A DNA stretch of 8,366 bases from a bacterium (GCA_030426295.1 JAUHYY010000046.1:1-8366), one strand, 5' to 3'. Numbered from the stretch's first letter, positions 1-5,104 are shown. Notes: generated from the sequence alone by a model not told the origin. Program-made: numbers and translations.

Positions 1-735
1 ATCTACAAGTATGCTTTGCTGTACAGATTCTAAACCGACTAACTGGTCGTTTATGTCTTTAACTTTCTTATTTAGCCTTAGGATAGCTTCTTCAAGATCA
101 ACTCTGTTTGCTACTCCATTATTTTGCATATCGATACTGTATACACCTGCTAAGTATGAAACATTTCTATATTCAAGTGATGCAGCAATAAGATCATTGA
201 TTACAGCTTCTGTCTTAATATCATTAAGCTGAGTTTCTGCTTCAGCTAGTCTTGTATTTGCTTGAAACCCAAATAATGGAAACCCTTTTTGGTTAACATA
301 AAAGTACCCTACTGATAGAAGTGCAATAACTAAAATTGCTATGAATATGTTTCTGGCAGTACGAGTAGCTCCTTGTACCATTGGGGCTATAGGAATATCT
401 GATCCTATTGTTGGATCTAATGTTTCAAGTTCATTTAAAATCTTTTCTTCTTCAAATTTATTTACTGTGGCCTGTTTTACGATTGAATCCACAACGTTTT
501 CTTGCTCAGATTGAAGCTCATTAATTGGCTTTTCTTGTTGAATTTTAAGATCAAAACCTGCCTTTTCTAGATCTACCTGATCATTTAAGGGATTATCTGA
601 ACTATATAAAGTTTGTGACTGCGCAGGCGCTTCTTGGCTTACTGCAGGCGTAACTTCAGACTCTACTGGTGCAGGACTCATATTAATCGATACTCCAGCT
701 TCAGTATTTTCTAGATTTTGGTTTTCTTCAGCCAT
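1..735 (-). CDS. Unknown single-pass membrane protein, C-terminus cut by window edge
   Basis: The minus-strand frame is open from an ATG at 733-735 to the window edge, giving the first 245 residues of a longer protein; no stop is reached. Residues 1-125 are polar and acidic, rich in Glu, Gln, Asn and Pro, probably disordered, with no signal peptide at the start. One hydrophobic segment follows at about residues 129-147 (core FIAILVIALLSVGYFYV), preceded by Arg residues (ATRTARN). The N-terminal part is therefore likely cytoplasmic and the rest outside. After the membrane segment come heptad-like stretches (about 161-180 and 210-240, for example LEEAILRLNKKVKDINDQL) that look like coiled coil. 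This resembles envelope proteins with a cytoplasmic tail and an extracellular coiled-coil stalk, but I recognise no family. The upstream ATG is the only sensible start; an extended -10 promoter lies about 20 nt before it. I am confident that it is a gene; its function is unknown. Confidence 0.8.
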   Translation of the reverse strand, partial: MAEENQNLENTEAGVSINMSPAPVESEVTPAVSQEAPAQSQTLYSSDNPLNDQVDLEKAGFDLKIQQEKPINELQSEQENVVDSIVKQATVNKFEEEKILNELETLDPTIGSDIPIAPMVQGATRTARNIFIAILVIALLSVGYFYVNQKGFPLFGFQANTRLAEAETQLNDIKTEAVINDLIAASLEYRNVSYLAGVYSIDMQNNGVANRVDLEEAILRLNKKVKDINDQLVGLESVQQSILVD

Positions 736-760
736 TTATTTAAGTTTCAAATATCCAATA

Positions 761-789
761 ATAATACCATAAATTCTTCAAAATTTCAA
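761..789 (-). promoter_or_regulatory. Extended -10 promoter for the unknown membrane protein
   Basis: Read on the minus strand, a -35 box TTGAAA (784-789) is followed by a 17-bp spacer and a -10 box TATTAT (761-766). TGG lies just before the -10, which fits the extended -10 TGn motif. Both boxes match the sigma-70-type consensus at five of six positions. Transcription would start near 754, leaving an untranslated leader of about 19 nt without a Shine-Dalgarno sequence. Confidence 0.65.
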
Positions 790-848
790 CACTATAGGCA
801 GTATTTATGCCAAAATTCGCCTTTTTATAAAATAACAGGTAAATTTGC

Positions 849-877
849 TTGACGATATAGTGATTTAGCTGTAGATT
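849..877 (+). promoter_or_regulatory. Putative promoter of the rplJ-rplL operon
   Basis: TTGACG (849-854) and TAGATT (872-877) are separated by exactly 17 bp, upstream of the L10 leader. The -35 matches at five of six positions and the -10 at four. One difficulty is that this pair predicts a start near 884, which would remove the 5' strand of the basal leader stem (879-885). A start from the alternative -10-like TATAGT (856-861) would keep the stem, but I see no good -35 for it. The existence of a promoter here is likely; the exact start is not settled. Confidence 0.5.
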
Positions 878-878
878 A

Positions 879-1012
879 TGCCGGCGTCGTAGACAGTGGG
901 TATTCTGCTTAGCGGATATAAAGCCTACCGAGACAAGAACCCTAATAAGGCATGCCGGCAGTTTATATAATTGCTAGTTCTCGGGTCTGCGATGCACCGC
1001 AGATCTATTTTT
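879..1012 (+). ncRNA. L10 (rplJ) leader RNA, autoregulatory
   Basis: The 5' leader of rplJ carries the expected architecture of the L10 leader family, the mRNA site bound by the L10-(L12)4 complex. A basal stem of 7 bp pairs TGCCGGC (879-885) with GCCGGCA (954-960). Inside it an arm pairs 896-901 with 923-928 and 904-908 with 912-916 around a TTA loop. The arm is flanked by AGAC (891-894) and CCGAGAC (928-934), purine-rich GA sequences typical of the kink-turn in this leader. A terminator-like hairpin follows at 983-1006. CCGAGA (928-933) is exactly complementary to TCTCGG (979-984), so the kink-turn strand can serve as an antiterminator arm. In Bacillus subtilis, L10-(L12)4 represses rplJL by this kind of termination mechanism. 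The family call rests on position, kink-turn-like sequence and pairing; I could not run a covariance search. Confidence 0.75.
983..1012 (+). terminator. Attenuator hairpin in the rplJ leader
   Basis: The stem pairs TCTGCG (986-991) with CGCAGA (998-1003) around a 6-nt loop and extends outward by two G-U pairs and one G-C pair to 983-1006. A U-rich tract starts at 1008 (TTTTT, then ATTTATTT). This is a plausible intrinsic terminator placed about 20 nt before the rplJ start. Its 5' flank (983-984) is shared with the possible antiterminator 928-933/979-984, so the two structures compete. Confidence 0.6.
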
Positions 1013-1031
1013 ATTTATTTAAGACGTCGAA

Positions 1032-1748
1032 ATGGCTATAACAAAACAAAAGAAAGAAGATGTTCTTCAGAAACTTGTTGCCAACTTCAAAGACTCTAAG
1101 TCAGTAGTATTCTCACAATACAGTGGTGTAAATGTGAAAGACATGTCAAAACTACGAAATGAGCTTAGAGAAAGTGGAGTTCGTTACACAGTTGCCAAGA
1201 AGACTCTCCTTAAACTTGCAGCGAAAGAAGCAGGTTTAGGTGAACTTTCTGATGAGCTTATCGAAGGTCCAGTTGCTACAGCTTTCTCTCTAGAAGATGA
1301 AGTTGCTGCTGCTAAGATTCTACACAAGTTCTCTAAAGAGATTGAAGGACTTCAACTCTCTGGTGGATTACTTGAAGGAGAATTCTTTGGAAAAGACAAA
1401 GCTATGATGCTTGCTCAAATTCCAGGAAAAGAAGAACTTATCGGAAAATTCATGGGAAGCCTACAAGCTCCTGTACAAGGTCTACACGGTGTTATGTCTG
1501 CAGTTATGAGATCGTTCGTTGGAACGCTTCAAGCTGTAGTAGATCAAGGTGGTGTTACTGAAGAAGCTGAAGCTCCTGCTACAGCTGAAGAAGAATCGCC
1601 AGCTACTGACGAAGCACCAAAAGAAGAAGCTGAAGCTCCTGCTACAGCTGAAACTCCTGCAGAAACTGAAGAAGCAACTGAAGAACCAGCTGCTGAAGAA
1701 GAATCTACAGAAGAAAATGCAGAAGAATCTCAAGAGGAAGCTGCTTAA
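1032..1748 (+). CDS. rplJ: 50S ribosomal protein L10 with long acidic tail
   Basis: L10 anchors the L7/L12 stalk to the GTPase-associated centre of the 50S subunit. Residues 1-172 align by eye with the whole family. The N-terminal domain includes the SVVFSQYSGVNVKDMSKLR region and the YTVAKKTLLKLA segment, which contact 23S rRNA. QIPGKEELIGKF follows (about 129-140), then the C-terminal helix LHGVMSAVMRSFVGTLQAVV (151-170), which carries L7/L12 dimers. The protein is 238 residues, whereas typical bacterial L10 is about 165-175. The excess is a tail (173-238) made almost only of Glu, Ala, Pro and Thr, with 25 Glu and a single Lys. The tail keeps codon use like the rest of the gene and is probably disordered. 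The ATG start has no Shine-Dalgarno sequence. It lies 40 bp before rplL in the same operon and is preceded by an L10-type leader. Confidence 0.97.
   Translation: MAITKQKKEDVLQKLVANFKDSKSVVFSQYSGVNVKDMSKLRNELRESGVRYTVAKKTLLKLAAKEAGLGELSDELIEGPVATAFSLEDEVAAAKILHKFSKEIEGLQLSGGLLEGEFFGKDKAMMLAQIPGKEELIGKFMGSLQAPVQGLHGVMSAVMRSFVGTLQAVVDQGGVTEEAEAPATAEEESPATDEAPKEEAEAPATAETPAETEEATEEPAAEEESTEENAEESQEEAA
1560..1652 (+). repeat. In-frame direct repeat in the L10 acidic tail
   Basis: An identical 30-bp unit occurs at 1560-1589 and 1623-1652, 63 bp (21 codons) apart, encoding EEAEAPATAE twice (residues 177-186 and 198-207). Perfect identity at the DNA level, including third positions, points to a fairly recent duplication or slippage event that lengthened the tail. 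Confidence 0.85.
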
Positions 1749-1788
1749 TCCAAATTAATAAAAAATATAAACATTTAACATATATACA

Positions 1789-2196
1789 ATGTCAGAAGAA
1801 ACAACAACAGTTGAACTAAGCAAGGACGCACAAGGTATCCTTGACGCAGTTGAAAAACTTCCAGTACTAGAACTAGCTAACCTAGTTAAAGCTATGGAAG
1901 AAAAATTCGGAGTATCTGCTGCTCCAGTAGCAGTTGCTGCTGCTCCAGGTGCTGGTGGAGACGCTGGTGGAGACGCTGGTGGAAGCTCTACAGTAGATGT
2001 AATTCTTGCATCTGCAGGTGGACAAAAAATTGCTGTAATTAAAGCAGTAAGAGAAATTACAGGTCTTGGTCTTAAAGAAGCTAAAGATCTAGTAGATGGT
2101 GCTCCAAAACCAGTTAAAGAAGGTGTTGAAGCAGACGAAGCTGATAAGATCAAAGCTGATCTTGAAGCTGCTGGTGCTACTGTTGAACTTAAGTAG
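1789..2196 (+). CDS. rplL: 50S ribosomal protein L7/L12
   Basis: This is the stalk protein that recruits and activates translation GTPases (EF-Tu, EF-G, IF2). Its 135 residues are slightly longer than the usual 120-128. Residues 5-42 form the dimerisation domain that binds L10 (ILDAVEKLPVLELANLVKAMEEKFGV). Residues 43-67 form an Ala/Gly/Pro hinge, here enlarged by a GGDAGGDAGG repeat. Residues 68-135 form the C-terminal domain with the hallmark IKAVREITGLGLKEAKDLVD (84-103), the factor-binding helices. The start at 1789 gives the canonical N-terminus MSEETTTVEL; the 40-nt gap after rplJ has no Shine-Dalgarno sequence. The gene ends in TAG and is closed by a strong terminator. rpoBC, often next in bacteria, is absent: the neighbour is a convergent protease gene. 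Confidence 0.98.
   Translation: MSEETTTVELSKDAQGILDAVEKLPVLELANLVKAMEEKFGVSAAPVAVAAAPGAGGDAGGDAGGSSTVDVILASAGGQKIAVIKAVREITGLGLKEAKDLVDGAPKPVKEGVEADEADKIKADLEAAGATVELK
1951..1983 (+). repeat. 12-bp tandem repeat in the L7/L12 hinge
   Basis: The unit GCTGGTGGAGAC occurs at 1951-1962 and 1963-1974, with a partial third copy (9 bp) at 1975-1983. It encodes AGGD units in the flexible hinge. In-frame units of this kind can gain or lose copies by slippage without damaging the folded domains. Confidence 0.8.
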
Positions 2197-2218
2197 TTCT
2201 CACCAACTAAAACCTTTG

Positions 2219-2251
2219 AAAGGCCTTCTCGCTTTGCGAGAGGGTCTTTTT
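2219..2251 (+). terminator. Intrinsic terminator of rplJ-rplL, possibly bidirectional
   Basis: An 11-bp stem pairs 2222-2232 with 2236-2246 around a TTT loop (TTCTCGC / GCGAGAG core, two G-U pairs) and is followed directly by TTTTT (2247-2251). Flanking A residues at 2219-2221 pair with the first Ts. It sits 22 bp after the rplL stop and touches the stop codon of the convergent protease gene (2250-2252). On the minus strand the stem is followed by a weaker T-rich stretch, so it may also stop that transcript. Confidence 0.9.
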
Positions 2252-3092
2252 ATTTGTATTCGATATGATTCTTGGAGTTAGTAATCATTAACATTACATG
2301 TATTACTCCAATTACTAAGAAAGGAATCAAGAACCTTGTAAAATTAAGCTCTAGTAAAACGTTGAAAATCGCATGTAGTACAGATGCGTAGAAAAGTCCT
2401 ATGAATATTTGTTGGTCTTCAAAAATATCTTCAGATTTCATTCTGGTTAATCTACTTAATTTCGTAATTATACTTCGAGTAAATGAATTTCGTTTCTTCT
2501 CTCTGTATACATCTTTTGCGAATATGGCTAATCCAAGGTGATAACCAAATACTGCTGAGAACATAACATGTGCAAATGTTGAGAAAACAGCTCTAAATAC
2601 AAATACTTGCAATAATGATTCGTAACCAAGCACTCGCCATACCTCCATAAAGTAGAATGTGTTTTCGGCAAAAGCGAAACCAAGACCTGCTATAATACTG
2701 AACTCAATTGCATCGTCGATAGTTTTGATTCCTTCTCTGTCGGCACCCTTTGCTACTAAACCTTTTAATACCTCTTCTATAACACCAATTGTTAAAAACA
2801 GAATTATCATACTAATTGGAAGAGCTAAGTTTGGCCCTCCATCGAATAACCTAAGAGCTATTTCTTTATTCTTTAAAGGCTCTATAAGGTTCATAATGCT
2901 GATCTTTGGGTAAATACCCCATAAAAATCTGTATACCATTAATGGTATCACCATCGTACCTCCAACAAGAAAAATTTTGAGTACCTCACTTCGTTTTTCG
3001 CCGTGTTTGTAGAGAAAAATACCACCCCAAATTAGAGCTGGTAGCAATGCTAGAAATACACTGAACGATATTAAGATGATATTATCTGGCAC
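2250..3092 (-). CDS. prsW: PrsW-family (M82) intramembrane glutamic protease homologue
   Basis: A polytopic membrane protein of 280 residues with the four conserved PrsW motifs in order. These are EEVLK (106-110, the EExxK motif), the GLGFAFAENTFY segment (136-147, with E143 and N144), H175 in the HVMFSAVFGYHLG segment, and HAIFN (240-244). About seven hydrophobic segments alternate with short loops; a basic loop lies near 193-218 (REKKRNSFTRS, KLSRLTR). In B. subtilis PrsW makes the site-1 cut of the anti-sigma factor RsiW. No sigma/anti-sigma pair is visible here, so the substrate is unknown. The start is GTG at 3090-3092: TAA occurs three codons upstream in this frame, and the nearby ATG at 3094 is out of frame. 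It lies 17 bp after recF on the same strand and is probably cotranscribed with it. The family assignment is firm; the physiological role is not. Confidence 0.9.
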   Translation of the reverse strand: MPDNIILISFSVFLALLPALIWGGIFLYKHGEKRSEVLKIFLVGGTMVIPLMVYRFLWGIYPKISIMNLIEPLKNKEIALRLFDGGPNLALPISMIILFLTIGVIEEVLKGLVAKGADREGIKTIDDAIEFSIIAGLGFAFAENTFYFMEVWRVLGYESLLQVFVFRAVFSTFAHVMFSAVFGYHLGLAIFAKDVYREKKRNSFTRSIITKLSRLTRMKSEDIFEDQQIFIGLFYASVLHAIFNVLLELNFTRFLIPFLVIGVIHVMLMITNSKNHIEYK

Positions 3093-3109
3093 ATATTTTT
3101 ATTAGGTAT

Positions 3110-4231
3110 CTATTTATTATACCCTAAAATACCATTTTCTTCTACTGAGAATATGCAAATTTCACCATCGTAATCAGCAAAGTAACTTTTTTCGACCGTT
3201 GTAATAAAAGTTTGATAATTTTTTGTGAGTTCGAGCAGTTTGTTTCTTCTATTTTTATCTAGTTCTGAAAATACATCATCCAATAATAAGATTGGTTTGT
3301 GGCTTGTGATCTCTTCTAAATAGCTTATTTCAGCGATTTTTAGAGCTAGCATAAAGCTTCGTTTTTCACCTCTAGAGCAGTACTGTGCTACAGATTTTTT
3401 ATTAAGATTAATAGTGAAGTCGTCTCTGTGTGAACCAATTACTGTATGCCCGACTTCTACTTCTCTTTGTTGCTCATCGACTAGCAGTGACTCTAAAATA
3501 TCTCGATATGAGTCATAGTGCCCTTCTCTGGATTTTCCAGAGTACGAATATTCTATCTCGATGTTTTCTGAATGGTCTTCTGAAATTTCTTGATAAATCT
3601 CTGTAACTTTTGCTTGGATAATCTCAAAGAATTCTTTTCGTTTTTTTGTTATTTCTTCGATGTGATTTATTAACTGATCGTTCCAAAACTTTAGTTCTGA
3701 TACATTTGCCTTCTTCATTCTTATGCGCTTCAACAAGGCATTTCTTTGCTTTAGGATTCTTGAAAAGCCTACAATTTGCTCGAAATATTCTCTGTCAGTT
3801 TGAGATAAAATTGTATCGATTAATCGACGTCTTTCTGAAGGTGAACCAGAAATAATTTCGATGTCTTCAGGTGTGAAGATTACAGTCTGAAAATTTGTTA
3901 AGTATTCTTTTAGATCGATTTGGATGTCATTTTGCTGGTAGCTTCTTTTAACTGGTTTTACTTGGTATCCAATTTTGAGTGAGAAATCTCTGTGGCTTGA
4001 GGCAAATTCACCTTTAGCTGTGTAGTAATTCTGGTTAAATCTTACGAGTTCCTTTGGTTGTTTTGCTCTGAAGGACCTTGGGAAACTCAGCATAAAAATG
4101 CTCTCTAAGAAGTTTGTTTTACCTTGAGCATTTTGGCCCATAAGAATGAATATTCCGGGTTTTGGGTCGAATTCTACTTTTAGGTTTTCGTAGTTTCTGA
4201 AGTTCTCTAAGTGAATTGATTTTAAGTACAT
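3110..4231 (-). CDS. recF: DNA replication/repair ATPase RecF
   Basis: RecF is an SMC-like ABC ATPase that helps RecO and RecR load RecA onto gapped single-stranded DNA. Its 373 residues match the usual length (about 360-375). In order one sees the N-terminal start MYLKSIHLENFRNYENL, a Walker A motif GQNAQGKTN (32-40), the family segment FTPEDIEIISGSPSERRRLID (119-139), the GSHRDDF motif (266-272), the signature region CSRGEKRSFMLALKIAE (285-301), and Walker B with D-loop LLLDDVFSELD (315-325). The middle part (about 150-215) is a charged coiled-coil-like arm. The ATG at 4229-4231 gives the canonical N-terminus. The gene is not in the common dnaA-dnaN-recF-gyrB setting but heads a two-gene unit with the PrsW-like protease. 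No Shine-Dalgarno sequence precedes it. Confidence 0.97.
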   Translation of the reverse strand: MYLKSIHLENFRNYENLKVEFDPKPGIFILMGQNAQGKTNFLESIFMLSFPRSFRAKQPKELVRFNQNYYTAKGEFASSHRDFSLKIGYQVKPVKRSYQQNDIQIDLKEYLTNFQTVIFTPEDIEIISGSPSERRRLIDTILSQTDREYFEQIVGFSRILKQRNALLKRIRMKKANVSELKFWNDQLINHIEEITKKRKEFFEIIQAKVTEIYQEISEDHSENIEIEYSYSGKSREGHYDSYRDILESLLVDEQQREVEVGHTVIGSHRDDFTINLNKKSVAQYCSRGEKRSFMLALKIAEISYLEEITSHKPILLLDDVFSELDKNRRNKLLELTKNYQTFITTVEKSYFADYDGEICIFSVEENGILGYNK

Positions 4232-4251
4232 GAGAATTTATATAGGTGAAT

Positions 4252-4280
4252 ATATTAGCAGACTTTACAATATATGTAGA
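4252..4280 (-). promoter_or_regulatory. Candidate recF promoter
   Basis: On the minus strand, TCTACA (4275-4280) and TAATAT (4252-4257) are spaced by 17 bp, each matching the consensus at four of six positions. The start would fall about 15-20 nt before the recF ATG. The match is weak and the region is AT-rich, so other -10 choices are possible. Confidence 0.35.
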
Positions 4281-4291
4281 CCAAGTATATT
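4264..4291 (+). promoter_or_regulatory. Candidate promoter of the 208-residue unknown gene
   Basis: TTTACA (4264-4269) and TATATT (4286-4291) are separated by 16 bp, each with five of six consensus positions. Transcription would begin near 4298, about 18 nt before the ATG. It overlaps the candidate recF promoter on the other strand, so the two genes may compete for or share regulation. Confidence 0.5.
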
Positions 4292-4315
4292 GAAGTCTAT
4301 TTAAAACACTAAAAG

Positions 4316-4942
4316 ATGGGTCGAAAAGTAAAATCTGTTTTGCCTACTGAGCCTTATGAATCATGGGGTGCTTTTGATCAGAATTTAGCAAGAGCCACTT
4401 TCACTAGCTTTGATATTTTACCTGAAAATGTTCATGTAGTGCTTGATGGGCTGAGTTTAGCTAATAGATACCTATTAGACGTTGATTACTCTATGGGCCA
4501 CCATGGCGATGGGGCATTTATTGCTATAAGACTGCCTGTTTCTATAGATAAAATCACTAAGATCATCTCTGAGAATATGGAATGTGATAGATTGCATGAT
4601 GATGCAAGTGATGAAGAATACCAGGAGGCGTTGACGAGAGATAGAGACCGTCTTGACCTACTTCAATTAGCACAGTTCTCTAACCTTGATGATCCGATCT
4701 TACTTGCGATTGCTGGTTATAAAATTGGAGCTAGAAGAACGGATGATGAAAACCTTCAAGAGAAATATCTAGGTATTGCTGAGCTTCTTGAGTCAAAAAG
4801 AGATGAGATGATTAAATACTCTAGAGAAAAAAGAATGAATAGAATTTTTGGTGTACGGCCAAAGCTTATTGAGATAATTAGGGCTCGGATTTCTCAGCTT
4901 GGTTTGACAGATACTGAAGAAGCAGATAGCATCGAGTCGTAA
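4316..4942 (+). CDS. Unknown conserved-looking soluble protein, 208 residues
   Basis: I do not recognise this protein. It has no signal peptide and no membrane segment, so it is presumably cytoplasmic. Residues 1-75 look like a mixed alpha/beta part (FDILPENVHVVLDGLSLANR, then GDGAFIAIRLPVSIDKI). The rest is strongly helical and charged, with SDEEYQEALTRDRDRLDLLQLAQF around 98-122 and LESKRDEMIKYSREKRMNRIF around 158-178. There are no evident catalytic or metal-binding motifs; the HH at 62-63 is isolated. The ATG at 4316 is the first in the frame after the divergent promoter region, without a Shine-Dalgarno sequence. Codon use is like its neighbours. It ends only 9 bp before the thrS leader peptide, and its last codons hold the putative thrS promoter, so read-through from here would also enter the thrS attenuator. 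Confidence 0.85.
   Translation: MGRKVKSVLPTEPYESWGAFDQNLARATFTSFDILPENVHVVLDGLSLANRYLLDVDYSMGHHGDGAFIAIRLPVSIDKITKIISENMECDRLHDDASDEEYQEALTRDRDRLDLLQLAQFSNLDDPILLAIAGYKIGARRTDDENLQEKYLGIAELLESKRDEMIKYSREKRMNRIFGVRPKLIEIIRARISQLGLTDTEEADSIES
4904..4932 (+). promoter_or_regulatory. Putative promoter of the thrS leader, inside the upstream gene
   Basis: A perfect TTGACA -35 box (4904-4909) is followed after exactly 17 bp by TAGCAT (4927-4932; four of six). It lies within the last codons of the 208-residue gene. The predicted start near 4939 is about 13 nt before the leader-peptide ATG. The placement fits a dedicated leader transcript, but the -10 is imperfect. Confidence 0.55.
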
Positions 4943-4951
4943 CAAACAAAT

Positions 4952-5008
4952 ATGAAATTTTTCGCAACAACAACTACGACTACTACGGTAACCCCTGAAC
5001 AGGTGTAA
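4952..5008 (+). CDS. Threonine-rich leader peptide of thrS, 18 residues
   Basis: A short frame from ATG (4952) to TAA (5006-5008) encodes MKFFATTTTTTTVTPEQV. Eight of 18 residues are Thr: seven consecutive codons at 4967-4987 (ACA ACA ACT ACG ACT ACT ACG) and one more at 4991-4993 (ACC). All four Thr codons are used, so the run is not a simple DNA repeat. It starts 9 bp after the upstream stop, lies directly behind a putative promoter, and is followed by competing RNA hairpins and then by thrS. This is the arrangement of a ribosome-stalling attenuator peptide such as E. coli ThrL (thr operon) or PheM (pheST): slow decoding of Thr codons reports low Thr-tRNA. The peptide itself probably has no further function. 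No Shine-Dalgarno sequence precedes it, as for the other genes here. Confidence 0.85.
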   Translation: MKFFATTTTTTTVTPEQV

Positions 5009-5019
5009 GTCTGGTTGTT
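4969..5019 (+). promoter_or_regulatory. Possible 1:2-type stem in the thrS leader
   Basis: Positions 4969-4976 (AACAACTA, inside the Thr codons) can pair with 5012-5019 (TGGTTGTT): eight pairs, one of them U-G. It encloses the antiterminator arm 5000-5009, and both helices together would need a pseudoknot. It could therefore favour termination when the leader is not translated, like the 1:2 stem of the trp attenuator. The helix is A-U rich, so this is only a proposal. Confidence 0.4.
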
Positions 5020-5049
5020 AGCTCGAATCTGATAAGCCGCTTACATCTG
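5000..5049 (+). promoter_or_regulatory. Antiterminator helix of the thrS attenuator
   Basis: CAGGTGTAAG (5000-5009) is complementary to CTTACATCTG (5040-5049) over ten consecutive pairs, one of them G-U (5003/5046). The helix can be prolonged by 5013-5016 with 5035-5038. The 5' arm contains the leader-peptide stop codon (5006-5008). The 3' arm takes three bases of the terminator 5' arm (5040-5042) and its whole loop (5043-5049), so it excludes the terminator. With a usual ribosome footprint, stalling within the seven-Thr run leaves 5000-5009 free, while a ribosome at the stop codon covers it. Confidence 0.75.
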
Positions 5050-5061
5050 AAGCGGTTTTTT
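5037..5061 (+). terminator. Intrinsic terminator (attenuator) before thrS
   Basis: CCGCTT (5037-5042) pairs with AAGCGG (5050-5055) around a 7-nt loop and is followed by six Ts (5056-5061). AAG at 5034-5036 can pair with the first Ts to lengthen the stem. It lies 28 bp after the leader-peptide stop and 43 bp before thrS. It can only act on transcripts coming from the leader promoter or from the upstream gene. Confidence 0.9.
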
Positions 5062-5104
5062 ACTTGTTAATATCAATTATATATATAAAATTTAATACGA
5101 AATT

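Noticed and set aside
11..232. Plus-strand open frame of 73 codons
   Set aside because: It is antisense to the membrane-protein gene, which has a continuous 245-codon frame with a promoter; no own promoter or start signal.
1482..1733. Minus-strand frame rich in Phe, Ser and Cys
   Set aside because: It is the antisense of the GAA/GCT-rich acidic tail of rplJ; its composition is a by-product of that tail.
1549..1758. Plus-strand Lys/Leu-rich frame inside rplJ
   Set aside because: It is the shifted reading of the Glu/Ala repeat codons; no separate start signal.
1755..2153. Minus-strand frame of 132 codons over rplL
   Set aside because: It lies opposite a certain ribosomal-protein gene and has an Ala/Ser/Pro composition typical of antisense frames.
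5064..5091. Second thrS promoter TTGTTA-16 bp-TAAAAT behind the attenuator
   Set aside because: The region is almost pure A/T, so such matches are expected by chance. It could give a basal level but cannot be supported from sequence alone.
4943..5104. T-box riboswitch upstream of thrS
   Set aside because: No T-box core sequence (TGGNACCGCG type) or specifier-loop architecture is seen, and the interval is too short. The Thr-rich frame and hairpins explain it better.
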